From assembly GCF_020181655.1 (NCBI RefSeq), contig NZ_CP084032.1, positions 4,340,001 through 4,404,000 on the forward strand: a DNA stretch of 64,000 nt, in the 5' to 3' direction. Origin of the DNA: Pectobacterium colocasium. GTDB taxonomy: Bacteria > Pseudomonadota > Gammaproteobacteria > Enterobacterales > Enterobacteriaceae. Made by a program: the position numbers and the translations under genes. Of the stretch, positions 35,741-45,225 are shown piece by piece; position 1 is the stretch's first letter, and the number at the start of each line of letters is the position of its first letter. The notes under the pieces were generated by a model that ran no database searches, was not told the DNA's origin, and worked only from the letters and a program-made list of their open reading frames with translations.

Positions 35741-35772
35741 GGGCATCGTCCTATACGTTCGTCATTGGTTTT

Positions 35773-36585
35773 TTAATCGAGTGATTCTGTGAGGGGTTCG
35801 TCAGGCCAGTAGTAGCTATCCGGTAACGGACGGGCGCCAAAGATTGCCTGACCGACGCGTACCACGGTAGCGCCTTCCTCAATGGCTATTTCGAAATCGC
35901 CGGACATGCCCATGGATAATTCATCCAGTTCAATGCCGACAGGGAGATTTTGCTGCAACCGATCGCGCAACTGACGCAACCGTATAAAACACTGACGTAC
36001 GCGTTCGGCTTCGCTGGAGAACAGCGCCAACGTCATAAACCCACGCACACGTAGCGCAGAGAAGGCGGGAAGCGCCTGAATAAAAGTCGGAACATCCTCA
36101 GGAGGCAGGCCGTATTTGCTGGCTTCACCGGAGGTATTTACCTGCACGAAAACATCCAGCGAACGTCCTTCAACCTGCAAACGACGATCCAGCGCTTCAG
36201 CCAACCGCAGGCTGTCCAACGCCTGAAACTCGGTAGCAAAACGTGCCACCAGCTTAGCCTTGTTAGTTTGCAGGTGCCCAATGACCGACCACTGTAAATC
36301 GGTTAAATCCTGCATAGATTCCCATTTACCGTACGCTTCCTGCACTTTGTTCTCGCCCAATACCCGACAACCTGCCCTATACGCCATACGCAGGCGGCTT
36401 TCAGGTTTGGTCTTGCTGACAGGCAGCAATCGCACCATGGCGGGATCGCGGCCAACGCGATGACAAGCCGCTTCGATGCGAGCCTGAACCGCCGCCAGAT
36501 TGAACTGGAAATCTTCAACCGTGGCGGCTTCGGGATAGCGACCGTGCCTGTCGTGGCGAGTCGGTGTAGCGGAAGAGAGCGGCAT
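35773..36585 (-). CDS. YggS/PROSC-family PLP-binding protein
   Basis: Members bind PLP, have no known catalytic activity and buffer free vitamin B6. The 270 residues form the alanine-racemase-like barrel with the PLP lysine in LLPVSKTKPE (K58), then GENKVQEAYGKW, WSVIGHLQTNKAK, VNTSGEASKYG and SMGMSGDFEIAIEEGATVVRVGQAIFG. The first 25 residues are longer than in E. coli YggS. AGGAG 8 nt before the ATG at 36585 sets the start. It is divergent from mocR and upstream of the SHMT gene. Confidence 0.9.
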   Translation of the reverse strand: MPLSSATPTRHDRHGRYPEAATVEDFQFNLAAVQARIEAACHRVGRDPAMVRLLPVSKTKPESRLRMAYRAGCRVLGENKVQEAYGKWESMQDLTDLQWSVIGHLQTNKAKLVARFATEFQALDSLRLAEALDRRLQVEGRSLDVFVQVNTSGEASKYGLPPEDVPTFIQALPAFSALRVRGFMTLALFSSEAERVRQCFIRLRQLRDRLQQNLPVGIELDELSMGMSGDFEIAIEEGATVVRVGQAIFGARPLPDSYYWPDEPLTESLD

Positions 36586-36617
36586 CAGCTTAACTCCTGA
36601 CGAAGAGAATGAATGGA

Positions 36618-36645
36618 TTGTGAAACGCATTTATAGACTTAAAAT
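36618..36645 (+). promoter_or_regulatory. Candidate promoter of the MocR gene
   Basis: TTGTGA (36618-36623) and TAAAAT (36640-36645) are separated by 16 nt, about 45 nt before the TTG start. The 103-nt divergent region must also hold the promoter of the YggS-SHMT unit and probably the MocR operator, which was not identified. Confidence 0.45.
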
Positions 36646-36688
36646 AGCCGGATGTTCCCCACCATTTTTATGACAAGAGGCAGACCAA

Positions 36689-38188
36689 TTGTTCAAACAC
36701 GCCCAGCTTGAATCAGTCAAAGCCTGGATTAGCGATCCTGCGCAAGGTGCCCTCCCCCTGCACGCCCGCATCCAGCGGGCGATTCGCCAATTAATCCTCG
36801 ATGGCGCTCTTGATGTGGGCAAATCCTTACCCGCCTCACGCGCGCTGGCGACATCACTGGGAGTGTCGCGCGATACGGTCGAATCGGCTTACAGCCAGCT
36901 GCACGCGGAAGGATTTATTGAACGTCGCGTTGGCAGTGGCAGCTTCGTGTCAGAACGGGCAAAGCGTCTACCGGGGCGCGGTAAAGCGCGGAAAACGGGA
37001 GACAGCAAAGCAGAACTACGCCTCAGCCAACGCGGTAGCGCCATGTTCCAGAATGGTGGGGTACGTGATTTCATCATCCCGCGCGCGTTCGCGCCCGGCG
37101 TGCCGGAAACACGCAGTTTTCCCCTCCAGACGTGGGAACGGCTGGAGAGGCAGGTGCTAAAAGAATATGGCACACGGGCGCTGTTACACAGCCCGCCGCA
37201 GGGCATGGAAGCGCTGAGGCGCGCCATCGCAGATTATGTCAATCTCGAACGGGGCGCTCGCGCCACGCCCGATCGCGTATTGGTACTAACCAGTTCCCAG
37301 CAAGCGCTAACCCTGTGCGCGAATGTCCTGCTGGATGCAGGCGATCGGATCTGCCTTGAAGATCCCGTGTACCACGGCGCACGCAAGGCATTCGAGGCGG
37401 CCGGACTCGCGTGCGTGCCCATCCCATTAGATGCCGATGGTTTGCAGGTCGAACACCTGCTTGAGGCAAGTCATGCGAATAATACGCCCGCTAAAGCGGT
37501 GTTCCTGACGCCCTCACACCAGTTTCCAACCGGAGCCACGCTGGCGCTGGATCGGCGTCTGGCCGTTATCGAATGGGCCTGGCAGCACCAGAGCTGGATT
37601 ATTGAAGACGACTACGACAGCGAGTTCCACTATGCGGGCAAACCTACCGCCTGTGTACAGGGGCTCGACCCGCACGATCGAACCATCTACATCGGCACCT
37701 TCACCAAATCGCTGTTTCCCGGCCTGCGCATCGGTTACATGGTTCTGCCGCCGCAGTTGGTTGCCCCGATGACCGTGGCTCGTACTCTGATGGATGGACA
37801 CAGTGCCCCCATTCCACAGCTCACGCTGGCCCGTTTTATCGAGGGGGGACACTTCGGTGCCTATGTACGCACAATGCGCGCCGTTTATGCAGAACGCCGC
37901 GATGAGCTGGCACGGCTGGTGCGCCATCATCTGGCTGACTTCGTGGAACCGCGGGTGCCAGCCGGAGGCATGCAGATGCCCTGCCTCTTCATCCGTGACA
38001 TCCCTGAACACGATGCGGTGGAATCTGCACGTCGGGCCGGCATCGACCTGCTCGGACTGACAGCACTGTATGCGTCGTCGGGTCAGCATCAAGCCGGCTT
38101 CCTCATGGGGTTTGCCGCCCACGAGCCTCATGAACTGGAGATTGCCGTCAAGGTATTAGCGAAGGTGCTACGTGCGCTGTGCAGATGA
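36689..38188 (+). CDS. MocR/PdxR-type regulator (GntR HTH plus aminotransferase domain)
   Basis: A 499-residue fusion of an N-terminal GntR-type winged helix (about 22-90, PLHARIQRAIRQLILDGALD, SRDTVESAYSQLHAEGFIERRVGSGSFV) and a fold-type I aminotransferase-like domain (about 140-499). The latter keeps the PLP lysine, K340 in IYIGTFTKSLFPGLRIGY, plus EDDYDSEFHY. MocR proteins sense PLP or its derivatives. The start is probably TTG at 36689 with AGAGG 8 nt before; the nearby ATG at 36670 is out of frame. Divergence from two PLP-related genes suggests it controls them. Confidence 0.9.
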   Translation: MFKHAQLESVKAWISDPAQGALPLHARIQRAIRQLILDGALDVGKSLPASRALATSLGVSRDTVESAYSQLHAEGFIERRVGSGSFVSERAKRLPGRGKARKTGDSKAELRLSQRGSAMFQNGGVRDFIIPRAFAPGVPETRSFPLQTWERLERQVLKEYGTRALLHSPPQGMEALRRAIADYVNLERGARATPDRVLVLTSSQQALTLCANVLLDAGDRICLEDPVYHGARKAFEAAGLACVPIPLDADGLQVEHLLEASHANNTPAKAVFLTPSHQFPTGATLALDRRLAVIEWAWQHQSWIIEDDYDSEFHYAGKPTACVQGLDPHDRTIYIGTFTKSLFPGLRIGYMVLPPQLVAPMTVARTLMDGHSAPIPQLTLARFIEGGHFGAYVRTMRAVYAERRDELARLVRHHLADFVEPRVPAGGMQMPCLFIRDIPEHDAVESARRAGIDLLGLTALYASSGQHQAGFLMGFAAHEPHELEIAVKVLAKVLRALCR

Positions 38189-38314
38189 ACAGTGGCAGAA
38201 AGTGAATGGGTGATGACGTCCCGGCCAACGGGAAAATATCAATCAGGTTGAGGGGAAGCACCATTAAAAGGCATTTGCGGGAAAAAGGATGAGGCCGCAG
38301 ACAATCGCTTAAAG

Positions 38315-38348
38315 CAAAAAAAAAAACCGCAGGCCGAAACCTGCGGTT
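38315..38348 (-). terminator. fkpA terminator
   Basis: A 9-bp stem AACCGCAGG/CCTGCGGTT with a 6-nt loop is followed on the minus strand by a run of about eleven T. It lies just after the fkpA stop and could also act on mocR from the other side, though no T run is present on the plus strand. Confidence 0.9.
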
Positions 38349-38369
38349 ATATCATCGTTATCGCGATGC

Positions 38370-39188
38370 TTATTTAGCGGCTTTTTCTTCTGCTGCTGGT
38401 TTTTCAGCTTTCGCATCATCCGCTGCTTTCAGATCAGCGTCGGATTTAATGTCCAGCAGTTCAACGTCGAACACCAGCGTAGAGTTAGCCGGGATACCAG
38501 GCACGCCATTTTCGCCATAGGCCAGTGCAGGTGGGATAGCCAGCTTGATTTTGCCGCCTTTCTTAACGTGTTTCAGGCCTTCGGTCCAGCCAGGAATCAC
38601 ACCGTCCAGACGGAAAGAAAGCGGCTCGCCACGTTTGTAGGAGTTATCGAACTCGCTACCGTCAACCAGCGTACCTTTGTAGTTAACCACCACGGTATCG
38701 CTGTCTTTCGGCGCATTGCCGCTACCTTCTTTCTCAACCTGATACAGAAGGCCAGATGCGGTTTTCTTCACGCCTTTTTCTTTCGCGAAGGACTCAAGAT
38801 ACTTGGCGCCTTTGTCCGCGTTATCTTTCGCATCTTGCTTCATTTTGGCTTCAGCGGCAGCTTTTACTTTGCCTTCAAAACCTTGCAGCGTTTTCTCGAT
38901 TTCTTCGTCAGTCAGCTTGCTCTTGTCAGCAAACGCATCCTGCACGCCGGCAATCAGCTGTTCTTTATCCAGCTTAATACCTAATTTTTCTTGTTCTTTC
39001 AGGGAATTATCCATATAACGCCCTAAAGATGCACCTAACGCATAAGCCGCTGCCTGCTCATCGTTCTTGAATTTTGCTGCCGCAGTATTGTCAGACGCCT
39101 GCGCCTTGTCTGCCGCCAGAACCTGGCCTGCGTTCAGAGCCAGAGCCATCGTTGTTGCTAACAGCGTTACTTTAAACAGTGATTTCAT
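38370..39188 (-). CDS. fkpA: Periplasmic FKBP-type peptidyl-prolyl isomerase FkpA
   Basis: Periplasmic proline isomerase and chaperone. The 272 residues (E. coli 270) start with a Sec signal peptide MKSLFKVTLLATTMALALNA ending QVLA-ADKAQ. An N-terminal helical dimerisation domain (about 45-140) and the FKBP domain (about 150-250, VVNYKGTLVDGSEFDNSYKRG, VIPGWTEGL) follow. The tail is Ala/Lys/Glu-rich. GGAG 6 nt before the ATG at 39188 sets the start. Its E. coli neighbour yheO is 8 kb away here because of the inserted region. Confidence 0.96.
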   Translation of the reverse strand: MKSLFKVTLLATTMALALNAGQVLAADKAQASDNTAAAKFKNDEQAAAYALGASLGRYMDNSLKEQEKLGIKLDKEQLIAGVQDAFADKSKLTDEEIEKTLQGFEGKVKAAAEAKMKQDAKDNADKGAKYLESFAKEKGVKKTASGLLYQVEKEGSGNAPKDSDTVVVNYKGTLVDGSEFDNSYKRGEPLSFRLDGVIPGWTEGLKHVKKGGKIKLAIPPALAYGENGVPGIPANSTLVFDVELLDIKSDADLKAADDAKAEKPAAEEKAAK

Positions 39189-39470
39189 CCATTTCTCCAG
39201 CATCTGGAGCGACGCGCCCCAGCCATCATTAAAATACATTCGCGCCTACTATAACTGTGCGGACGAAGACAACACAACGATGCACTCGACAATCCTTTGA
39301 TAAAAAACGTCAGGAAGCTTTTCCGGCATCATTTGTGTCGTCCTAAGGCCATCTGGCAACAATATGCCCCACTTTGGAAGGTTCATTGCGCCCTACTGCG
39401 ACCGTTTTTACTACCAGAAGTTTCCGCTTTCTGACAAACTCGCGGGTAACAAGAAGTAAGGGGAATACCG

Positions 39471-39689
39471 ATGTCACCATCAGCACTTGAAGAACGGCTC
39501 GAACAGCTGGAAAGCCGACAGGCTTTTCAGGAAGTCACCATAGAAGAGCTTAACCAAACGGTTATTCAACACGAGCGGGAAATTAGCCGCCTGCGCGAAC
39601 ACGTGCGTCTACTCACCGACAGGGTTCGCAACCAGCAAACGTCGCTCGTTGCTCCCCAGTCGGAAGAAACGCCGCCGCCGCATTATTGA
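39471..39689 (+). CDS. slyX: SlyX coiled-coil protein
   Basis: A 72-residue, mostly coiled-coil protein ([26 protein letters not shown]) ending in the family signature EETPPPHY. Function is unknown. It is divergent from fkpA and convergent with slyD, as in E. coli. Confidence 0.95.
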   Translation: MSPSALEERLEQLESRQAFQEVTIEELNQTVIQHEREISRLREHVRLLTDRVRNQQTSLVAPQSEETPPPHY

Positions 39690-39732
39690 GATCTGCGCCC
39701 GTGATATCGGCGCTCAAAACAAGTCAGATATA

Positions 39733-39770
39733 AAAAAACCTCAGGTGATAATCATCAACCTGAGGTTTTT
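39733..39770. terminator. Bidirectional terminator between slyX and slyD
   Basis: A perfect stem of at least 10 bp, AACCTCAGGT/ACCTGAGGTT (39737-39746 with 39758-39767), has A and T runs on its outer sides and so can terminate both convergent genes. Confidence 0.92.
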
Positions 39771-39785
39771 ATGCGCTACGACTAA

Positions 39786-40370
39786 TTAGTGGCAGCCGCA
39801 TCCACCGTGGCCGCCGCAGCCGCCTTTACCGTGCTGGTGACCATGGTCGTGGTCGTGATCGTGGCCATGACCGCCACAGCAGCCGTCGCCGTGCTCATGA
39901 TCGTGCTCACCGTGAACGTGACCGTGCGCCAGCTCTTCTTCCGTTGCTTCGCGGATAGCGACAACTTCAACGTTGAAGCTCAGGTTCTGGCCTGCCAGCA
40001 TGTGGTTGCCGTCGACCACAACGTGGTCGTCTTCAACTTCGGTGATTTCAACCGGTACTGGACCCTGATCGGTCTCAGCCAGGAAACGCATGCCAACCTG
40101 CAACTCGTCAACGCCCATAAAGACATCTTTCGGTACGCGCTGAACCAGATTCTCATCATAGTTGCCGTAAGCGTCGTTGGAACCGATGTTCACATCGAAC
40201 TTCTCACCCGCTTCACGGCCTTCCAACGCTTTTTCCAGACCAGAAATCAGGGAACCGTGACCATGCAGATAGTCCAACGGCGCGCTCACCGGAGACTCAT
40301 CAACCAACACACCGTCTTCTGTACGTACCTGATAGGCCAGGCTGACCACCAGATCTTTTGCTACTTTCAT
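39786..40370 (-). CDS. slyD: FKBP-type peptidyl-prolyl isomerase and metallochaperone SlyD
   Basis: Cytosolic prolyl isomerase, chaperone and nickel chaperone. The 194 residues comprise an FKBP domain split by an insert-in-flap chaperone domain (about 1-145) and a C-terminal tail of about 46 residues. The tail is dominated by His, Cys, Gly and Asp (for example HGHVHGEHDHEHGDGCCGG) and is the metal-binding tail that supplies hydrogenase maturation. It is close to E. coli SlyD (196). Confidence 0.97.
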   Translation of the reverse strand: MKVAKDLVVSLAYQVRTEDGVLVDESPVSAPLDYLHGHGSLISGLEKALEGREAGEKFDVNIGSNDAYGNYDENLVQRVPKDVFMGVDELQVGMRFLAETDQGPVPVEITEVEDDHVVVDGNHMLAGQNLSFNVEVVAIREATEEELAHGHVHGEHDHEHGDGCCGGHGHDHDHDHGHQHGKGGCGGHGGCGCH

Positions 40371-40490
40371 GATATCTCCTACCGTTGGAAATCAAACTGG
40401 CGCAAATTGTAGCTGAAAAATGTCCCTATGTACCGTCCGGAATCAAAAAACGTCAACGGTTGGCGACAATGCCATCACGGCATTCATCCC

Positions 40491-40685
40491 TCATTCAGGC
40501 CGGAAGATCCCGATAATCTCGTTAGCCTGCGGCGTGGCTGCCGCAACGGGTTCATCAGTCTGACTCTGGCGATATCCGCACTTCACGCACACCACCACCT
40601 CAACGTCATCCTCTCGTCCAACTGCCAGTGTGTCCTGCGCCTGACACGTCGGGCACACGGCTCCTGCAATAAAGCGTTTACGCAT
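40491..40685 (-). CDS. yheV: YheV family zinc-ribbon protein
   Basis: A 64-residue protein with two CxxC pairs (VCPTCQAQD and VVCVKCGYRQ), forming a probable zinc ribbon, and a C-terminal IIGIFRPE as in E. coli YheV. The ATG at 40685 has GGGAG 6 nt upstream; an ATG at 40697 lies before it. Function is unknown. It is located between slyD and kefB. Confidence 0.92.
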   Translation of the reverse strand: MRKRFIAGAVCPTCQAQDTLAVGREDDVEVVVCVKCGYRQSQTDEPVAAATPQANEIIGIFRPE

Positions 40686-40761
40686 GATAACTCCCATTCA
40701 TCTCCGCCCTAAAATCTAGATTCTGAAATCTAGAACCTACTCTACTAGGCGTTATTGGTGC

Positions 40762-42573
40762 TTACTCGTCATCCTCATCCCACACACTAGGCCGACGACG
40801 CTCACGCTGCATTTCTCGCTGGAAAATATCCTCCAGTTCGCGTCGCGCTTCTTTCACACGGGAAATTTGTGCGACATCTCCCGTCAGCTGCGGCATCAGC
40901 TCACGCAGCATACGCATATCCAGACGGCGGAAGTGCTGTTGCGCACGCATCGCCTGATGGGGGTGCATACCCAATGTCACCAGCGTTTTTCGCCCCAACT
41001 CTAACGCGCTGGAAAAGGTTTCACGCGAAAAATGTCTTACACCCGTCTGCAACAGCTCATGAGCTTCAACACGTCCGCGCGCCCGCGCCAGAATTTCCAG
41101 ATTCGGAAAATGCTGCTGACAGAGATGCACAATCTCCATCGTATCTTCCGGCGCATTACAGGTGATCACGATTGAGCGCGCTTTATCCGCGCCCGCCGAA
41201 CGCAGCAGTTCCAGCTCGGTGGCATCGCCATAGTAAACCTTATAGCCATAGCTGCGCATCAGGCTCACGGCGCTGATGTCACGTTCCAAAACCGTAATCC
41301 GCATTTTGTTCGCCATGAGCAAACGGCTGATCACCTGCCCGAAACGGCCGAACCCCACCACAATCACCTGTGGCTCGTCATCCTCGACATACGGTTTCTC
41401 ATCCGGTACATCCTGCACGTTATAACGACGCGCCAGAATGCGGTCGATCACCTGCATCAGCAGCGGCGTCGTCATCATCGATAAGGTCACCGTCACTAGC
41501 AACAGCGGCAGCTGTTCGCCTTTCAAGACGTTGAATGACGCCGCAGCGGAGAACAGGACGAACGCAAATTCGCCGCCCTGACTCAGCACGCCGGCAAACT
41601 GCAAGCGCTCGGAGCGGCGCATCCGGTTAACCCGCGCAAGGAAATAGAGTACAGCCGCTTTCACTGCCACCAGCACCATCACCGCAATCATAATCTTCAC
41701 GATGTGGGTGTAGAGGATGCCGAGATTCAGCGCCATCCCCACCGAGATAAAGAACAGGCCCAGCAACAAGCCTTTGAACGGTTCGATGGCAATTTCCAGC
41801 TCATGCCTATACTCGCTTTCCGCCAGCAAAATACCGGCGATAAACGTCCCTAGCGCCATGGAAAGCCCCAGCGTTTCCATAAACAGCGCCGAGCCAAGCA
41901 CCAGCAACAGCGCGGCGGCAGTAAACACCTCGCGCACGCCAGATGCCGCGATAAAGCGGAACAGCGGACGCACCAGATAGCGGCCACCGATTAACATACC
42001 GAGAAACGCAGCGACCTTCAGACCAATCCGTTCCCAATCCCCGAAATCGCCCTGCACACCCGCCAGAATCGGAATCAACGCCAATGCAGGAATTACCGCG
42101 AGATCCTGAAACAGCAGGACAGAGAACCCCAGTTGCCCGGACTCGCTACGGTTCATGCCCTTTTCGCGCATCAGCTGTAGCGCCATAGCCGTCGACGACA
42201 TCGCCAGTCCGACGCCACCAATCAGCGCGGACTGCCACGAAAAGTCAGTCAGATACAAGGCGCCGCCTAAAAGTAGCGTACTCAGGCCAACCTGAGCCGC
42301 GCCAACGCCAAAGATCGAGCGACGCAGCGTCCACAGCTTGGAGGGATTCAATTCCAGACCGATGATGAACATCAGGAAAACGACACCCAGCTCCGAGAAG
42401 TGCAGAATAGCGTCCACATCACGGATAAAGCCGAGTCCCCAGGGGCCAATAGCGATCCCGGCGATCAAATAGCCCAATACGGCACCAATGCCTAATCGAG
42501 CCGCAATTGGTACGGCTACGACCGCCACAAACAAAAACAAGACTCCGGCGGTCAGTAGCGCAGAACTCTCCAT
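40762..42573 (-). CDS. kefB: Glutathione-gated potassium efflux system KefB
   Basis: Inner-membrane K+/H+ antiporter kept closed by glutathione and opened by glutathione adducts, acidifying the cytoplasm against electrophiles. The 603 residues contain a CPA2 exchanger domain of about 12-13 TM helices (1-380), then a cytosolic RCK_N domain from about 400 with [17 protein letters not shown]. The tail is basic. It lies 1 nt after its activator kefG. Confidence 0.96.
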   Translation of the reverse strand: MESSALLTAGVLFLFVAVVAVPIAARLGIGAVLGYLIAGIAIGPWGLGFIRDVDAILHFSELGVVFLMFIIGLELNPSKLWTLRRSIFGVGAAQVGLSTLLLGGALYLTDFSWQSALIGGVGLAMSSTAMALQLMREKGMNRSESGQLGFSVLLFQDLAVIPALALIPILAGVQGDFGDWERIGLKVAAFLGMLIGGRYLVRPLFRFIAASGVREVFTAAALLLVLGSALFMETLGLSMALGTFIAGILLAESEYRHELEIAIEPFKGLLLGLFFISVGMALNLGILYTHIVKIMIAVMVLVAVKAAVLYFLARVNRMRRSERLQFAGVLSQGGEFAFVLFSAAASFNVLKGEQLPLLLVTVTLSMMTTPLLMQVIDRILARRYNVQDVPDEKPYVEDDEPQVIVVGFGRFGQVISRLLMANKMRITVLERDISAVSLMRSYGYKVYYGDATELELLRSAGADKARSIVITCNAPEDTMEIVHLCQQHFPNLEILARARGRVEAHELLQTGVRHFSRETFSSALELGRKTLVTLGMHPHQAMRAQQHFRRLDMRMLRELMPQLTGDVAQISRVKEARRELEDIFQREMQRERRRPSVWDEDDE

Positions 42574-42574
42574 A

Positions 42575-43129
42575 TTAGCGTTCCTCTTCAGGTAAAGGGG
42601 AGGCTAGCCATTCACCATAAGCTCTGGCTTGACTCGATAACACATCAGGCTGTAAACGACGCGCCCAGTAAACAATCATAGGGTGCATCCAATGCATACG
42701 GCACATTGCCGCCGTCAGCTCAAACGGACGGAGCAACTCTTCCATCGAGTAACGATTATTCCCGTCAGGATGGTAGGCATCTTCCGGCTCACCGGTCGTA
42801 ATCACCGAGCGCCAGTATTTCCCCGCCAGCGCATTACCGCCAATCCCGTTGGCAAAACCGCGGGATAGCACTCTATCGAGCCACTCTTTCAGCAAAGCCG
42901 GACAGCTGTAGGTATAAAATGGATGTTGGAAAACAATGACCTGATGCTCACGCAGCAGCTGTTGTTCATGATGAATATCGATAAAAAAATCAGGATAGTG
43001 TGCGTAAAGATCGTGCACGGTTACATTCGCCAACTGCTGCGCCGGTTGCAATAAGACCCGGTTTGCCACCGAGTCCTGTGGTTCCGGATGGGCATACAGC
43101 AGCAAAATCTTCGGTGGCTGCGACATCAT
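42575..43129 (-). CDS. kefG: KefB ancillary oxidoreductase KefG
   Basis: Flavodoxin-fold NAD(P)H quinone reductase family protein needed for full KefB activity. The 184 residues contain [48 protein letters not shown] and the [17 protein letters not shown] loop. Two adjacent ATG codons (43129, 43126) follow GGAGGGGA; the first is used because E. coli KefG is also listed with MMSQ, but the second has better spacing. Confidence 0.95.
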   Translation of the reverse strand: MMSQPPKILLLYAHPEPQDSVANRVLLQPAQQLANVTVHDLYAHYPDFFIDIHHEQQLLREHQVIVFQHPFYTYSCPALLKEWLDRVLSRGFANGIGGNALAGKYWRSVITTGEPEDAYHPDGNNRYSMEELLRPFELTAAMCRMHWMHPMIVYWARRLQPDVLSSQARAYGEWLASPLPEEER

Positions 43130-43251
43130 TCCCCTCCAAAGCGTCGTCATGATAATTGTTTTCCGTTACCATGCTGCGCAACGACTAAAAACAGGACACC
43201 GCGTGTCCTGATATATCCATAATTTAACATACTCTGAACATACGGCGCTTT

Positions 43252-45165
43252 ATGATTGTTTTCTCTTCGCTGCAAATTCGACGTGGTGTGCGCGTTCTGA
43301 TCGACAACGCGACAGCAACGGTTAATCCCGGCCAGAAAGTCGGTCTGGTTGGCAAGAACGGCTGTGGTAAATCTACCCTGCTGTCCTTACTGAAAGGTGA
43401 AATCAGCGCCGACGGCGGCAGCGCGACATTCCCGCAAAACTGGTCGCTGGCTTGGGTTAATCAGGAAACCCCCGCGTTGGATAAACCCGCGCTGGACTAC
43501 GTGATTGACGGCGACCGCGAGTTCCGCCAACTGGAAGCCGCGTTGCAGACCGCCAACGAAGAGAACGACGGCAACGCCATTGCCACGCTGCACGGCAAGC
43601 TGGATGCCATCCAAGCCTGGACGATTCAGGCCAGAGCCTCAAGCCTGCTCAATGGGCTAGGGTTTTCTCAGTCACAGTTACAGCAGCCTGTCAGCGCCTT
43701 TTCCGGCGGCTGGCGGATGCGTCTGAATCTGGCACAGGCGCTAATCTGTCGTTCAGACCTGCTGCTGCTGGATGAACCCACCAACCACCTCGATCTGGAT
43801 GCCGTCATCTGGCTGGAAAAGTGGCTGAAAAACTACACTGGCACGCTGGTTCTTATCTCGCACGACCGCGATTTCCTCGATCCGGTGGTGACCAAAATTC
43901 TGCACATCGAGCAGCAGTCGCTCAATGAGTACACCGGTAACTATTCCTCGTTTGAACGCCAACGTGCCACTCGTCTTGCACAGCAGCAGTCGCTCTATGA
44001 ACATCAGCAGGAGCGCGTCGCGCATCTGCAACACTATATTGACCGCTTCCGCGCGAAAGCGACCAAAGCCAAGCAGGCACAAAGCCGGATAAAAATGCTG
44101 GAACGCATGGAGCTGATTGCCCCCGCGCATGTCGATAACCCCTTCCGCTTCAGCTTTCGCGCCCCGGAATCGTTGCCTAATCCATTAATGAAGATGGAAA
44201 AGGTCAGCGCGGGCTATGGCGACAAGCTGATTCTCGAATCGATCAAACTTAATTTAGTGCCGGGTTCCCGCATCGGGCTGCTCGGCCATAACGGCGCGGG
44301 TAAATCCACGCTGATCAAGCTGCTTGCTGGCACACTTGCCCCACTCAAAGGGGAAATCGGGCTGGCGAAAGGCGTGAAGCTCGGTTACTTCGCCCAGCAT
44401 CAGTTAGAGTTTTTGCGTGCGGACGAGTCGCCTTTACAACATCTGGTGCGTCTGGCAGAGCGGGAAACGGAACAGCAGCTACGCGACTACCTCGGCGGCT
44501 TCGGCTTTCAGGGCGATAAGGTCACAGAGATCACCGAACGTTTCTCCGGCGGTGAAAAAGCCCGTCTGGTACTGGCGCTGATCGTCTGGCAGCGTCCGAA
44601 TCTCCTGCTGCTCGACGAACCGACCAACCACCTCGATCTGGATATGCGTCAGGCGTTGACCGAGGCGTTAATCGATTTTGAAGGCGCGTTGGTTGTCGTT
44701 TCGCACGACAGGCACCTGATCCGTTCAACCACGGACGATCTCTATTTGGTACACGACCAGAAAGTCGAACCGTTCGACGGCGATTTGGAAGATTACCAAC
44801 AGTGGCTGGTTGGCCTGCAACGTCAGGAAAATGCGGCGGCTGAAACGCCAAAGGAGAATGCCGCCAACAGCGCGCAGGGCAGAAAAGATCAGAAACGCCG
44901 TGAAGCTGAGTTGAGAACGCAAACCCAGCCGCTGCGTAAACAGATCGCTAAGCTTGAACAGCAGATGGAAAAGCTGGGTGAAACGCTGGCAGCGCTTGAA
45001 GCCCGACTAGCGGACAGCGCAATCTACGACATCAGCAGCAAGGCCGAACTCACCGACTGCCTGCAACAGCAAACCAAAGTCAAAATCGAGCTGGAAGAAA
45101 CGGAGCTGTCCTGGCTGGATGCGCAGGAACAGCTAGAGAAAATGATGCAGAGCGATTCGCTTTAA
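43252..45165 (+). CDS. yheS: ABC-F family ATPase YheS
   Basis: Cytosolic ribosome-associated ABC-F protein without membrane domain. The 637 residues hold two ABC domains: Walker A GLVGKNGCGKSTLL (about 33) and GLLGHNGAGKSTLI (about 345), signatures FSGGWRMRLNLAQAL and FSGGEKARLVLAL, and two LLLDEPTNHLDLD Walker B boxes. A basic linker lies between them and a coiled-coil C terminus (about 535-637) follows. E. coli YheS relieves stalling at some nascent chains. It is divergent from kefG. Confidence 0.96.
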   Translation: MIVFSSLQIRRGVRVLIDNATATVNPGQKVGLVGKNGCGKSTLLSLLKGEISADGGSATFPQNWSLAWVNQETPALDKPALDYVIDGDREFRQLEAALQTANEENDGNAIATLHGKLDAIQAWTIQARASSLLNGLGFSQSQLQQPVSAFSGGWRMRLNLAQALICRSDLLLLDEPTNHLDLDAVIWLEKWLKNYTGTLVLISHDRDFLDPVVTKILHIEQQSLNEYTGNYSSFERQRATRLAQQQSLYEHQQERVAHLQHYIDRFRAKATKAKQAQSRIKMLERMELIAPAHVDNPFRFSFRAPESLPNPLMKMEKVSAGYGDKLILESIKLNLVPGSRIGLLGHNGAGKSTLIKLLAGTLAPLKGEIGLAKGVKLGYFAQHQLEFLRADESPLQHLVRLAERETEQQLRDYLGGFGFQGDKVTEITERFSGGEKARLVLALIVWQRPNLLLLDEPTNHLDLDMRQALTEALIDFEGALVVVSHDRHLIRSTTDDLYLVHDQKVEPFDGDLEDYQQWLVGLQRQENAAAETPKENAANSAQGRKDQKRREAELRTQTQPLRKQIAKLEQQMEKLGETLAALEARLADSAIYDISSKAELTDCLQQQTKVKIELEETELSWLDAQEQLEKMMQSDSL

Positions 45166-45225
45166 GATTTGTATTTTAAGAGGCATAGCGAGCGGAAAAC
45201 CGCTCGCGACGTTATCAACGCAGCC

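Noticed and set aside
37514..38131. Open frame of 205 codons opposite the MocR gene
   Set aside because: Antisense shadow of a GC-rich gene, with no start signal or family match.
39789..40412. Open frame of 207 codons opposite slyD
   Set aside because: Its Val/Ala-rich sequence is the reverse of the His/Gly-rich SlyD tail; SlyD itself is certain.
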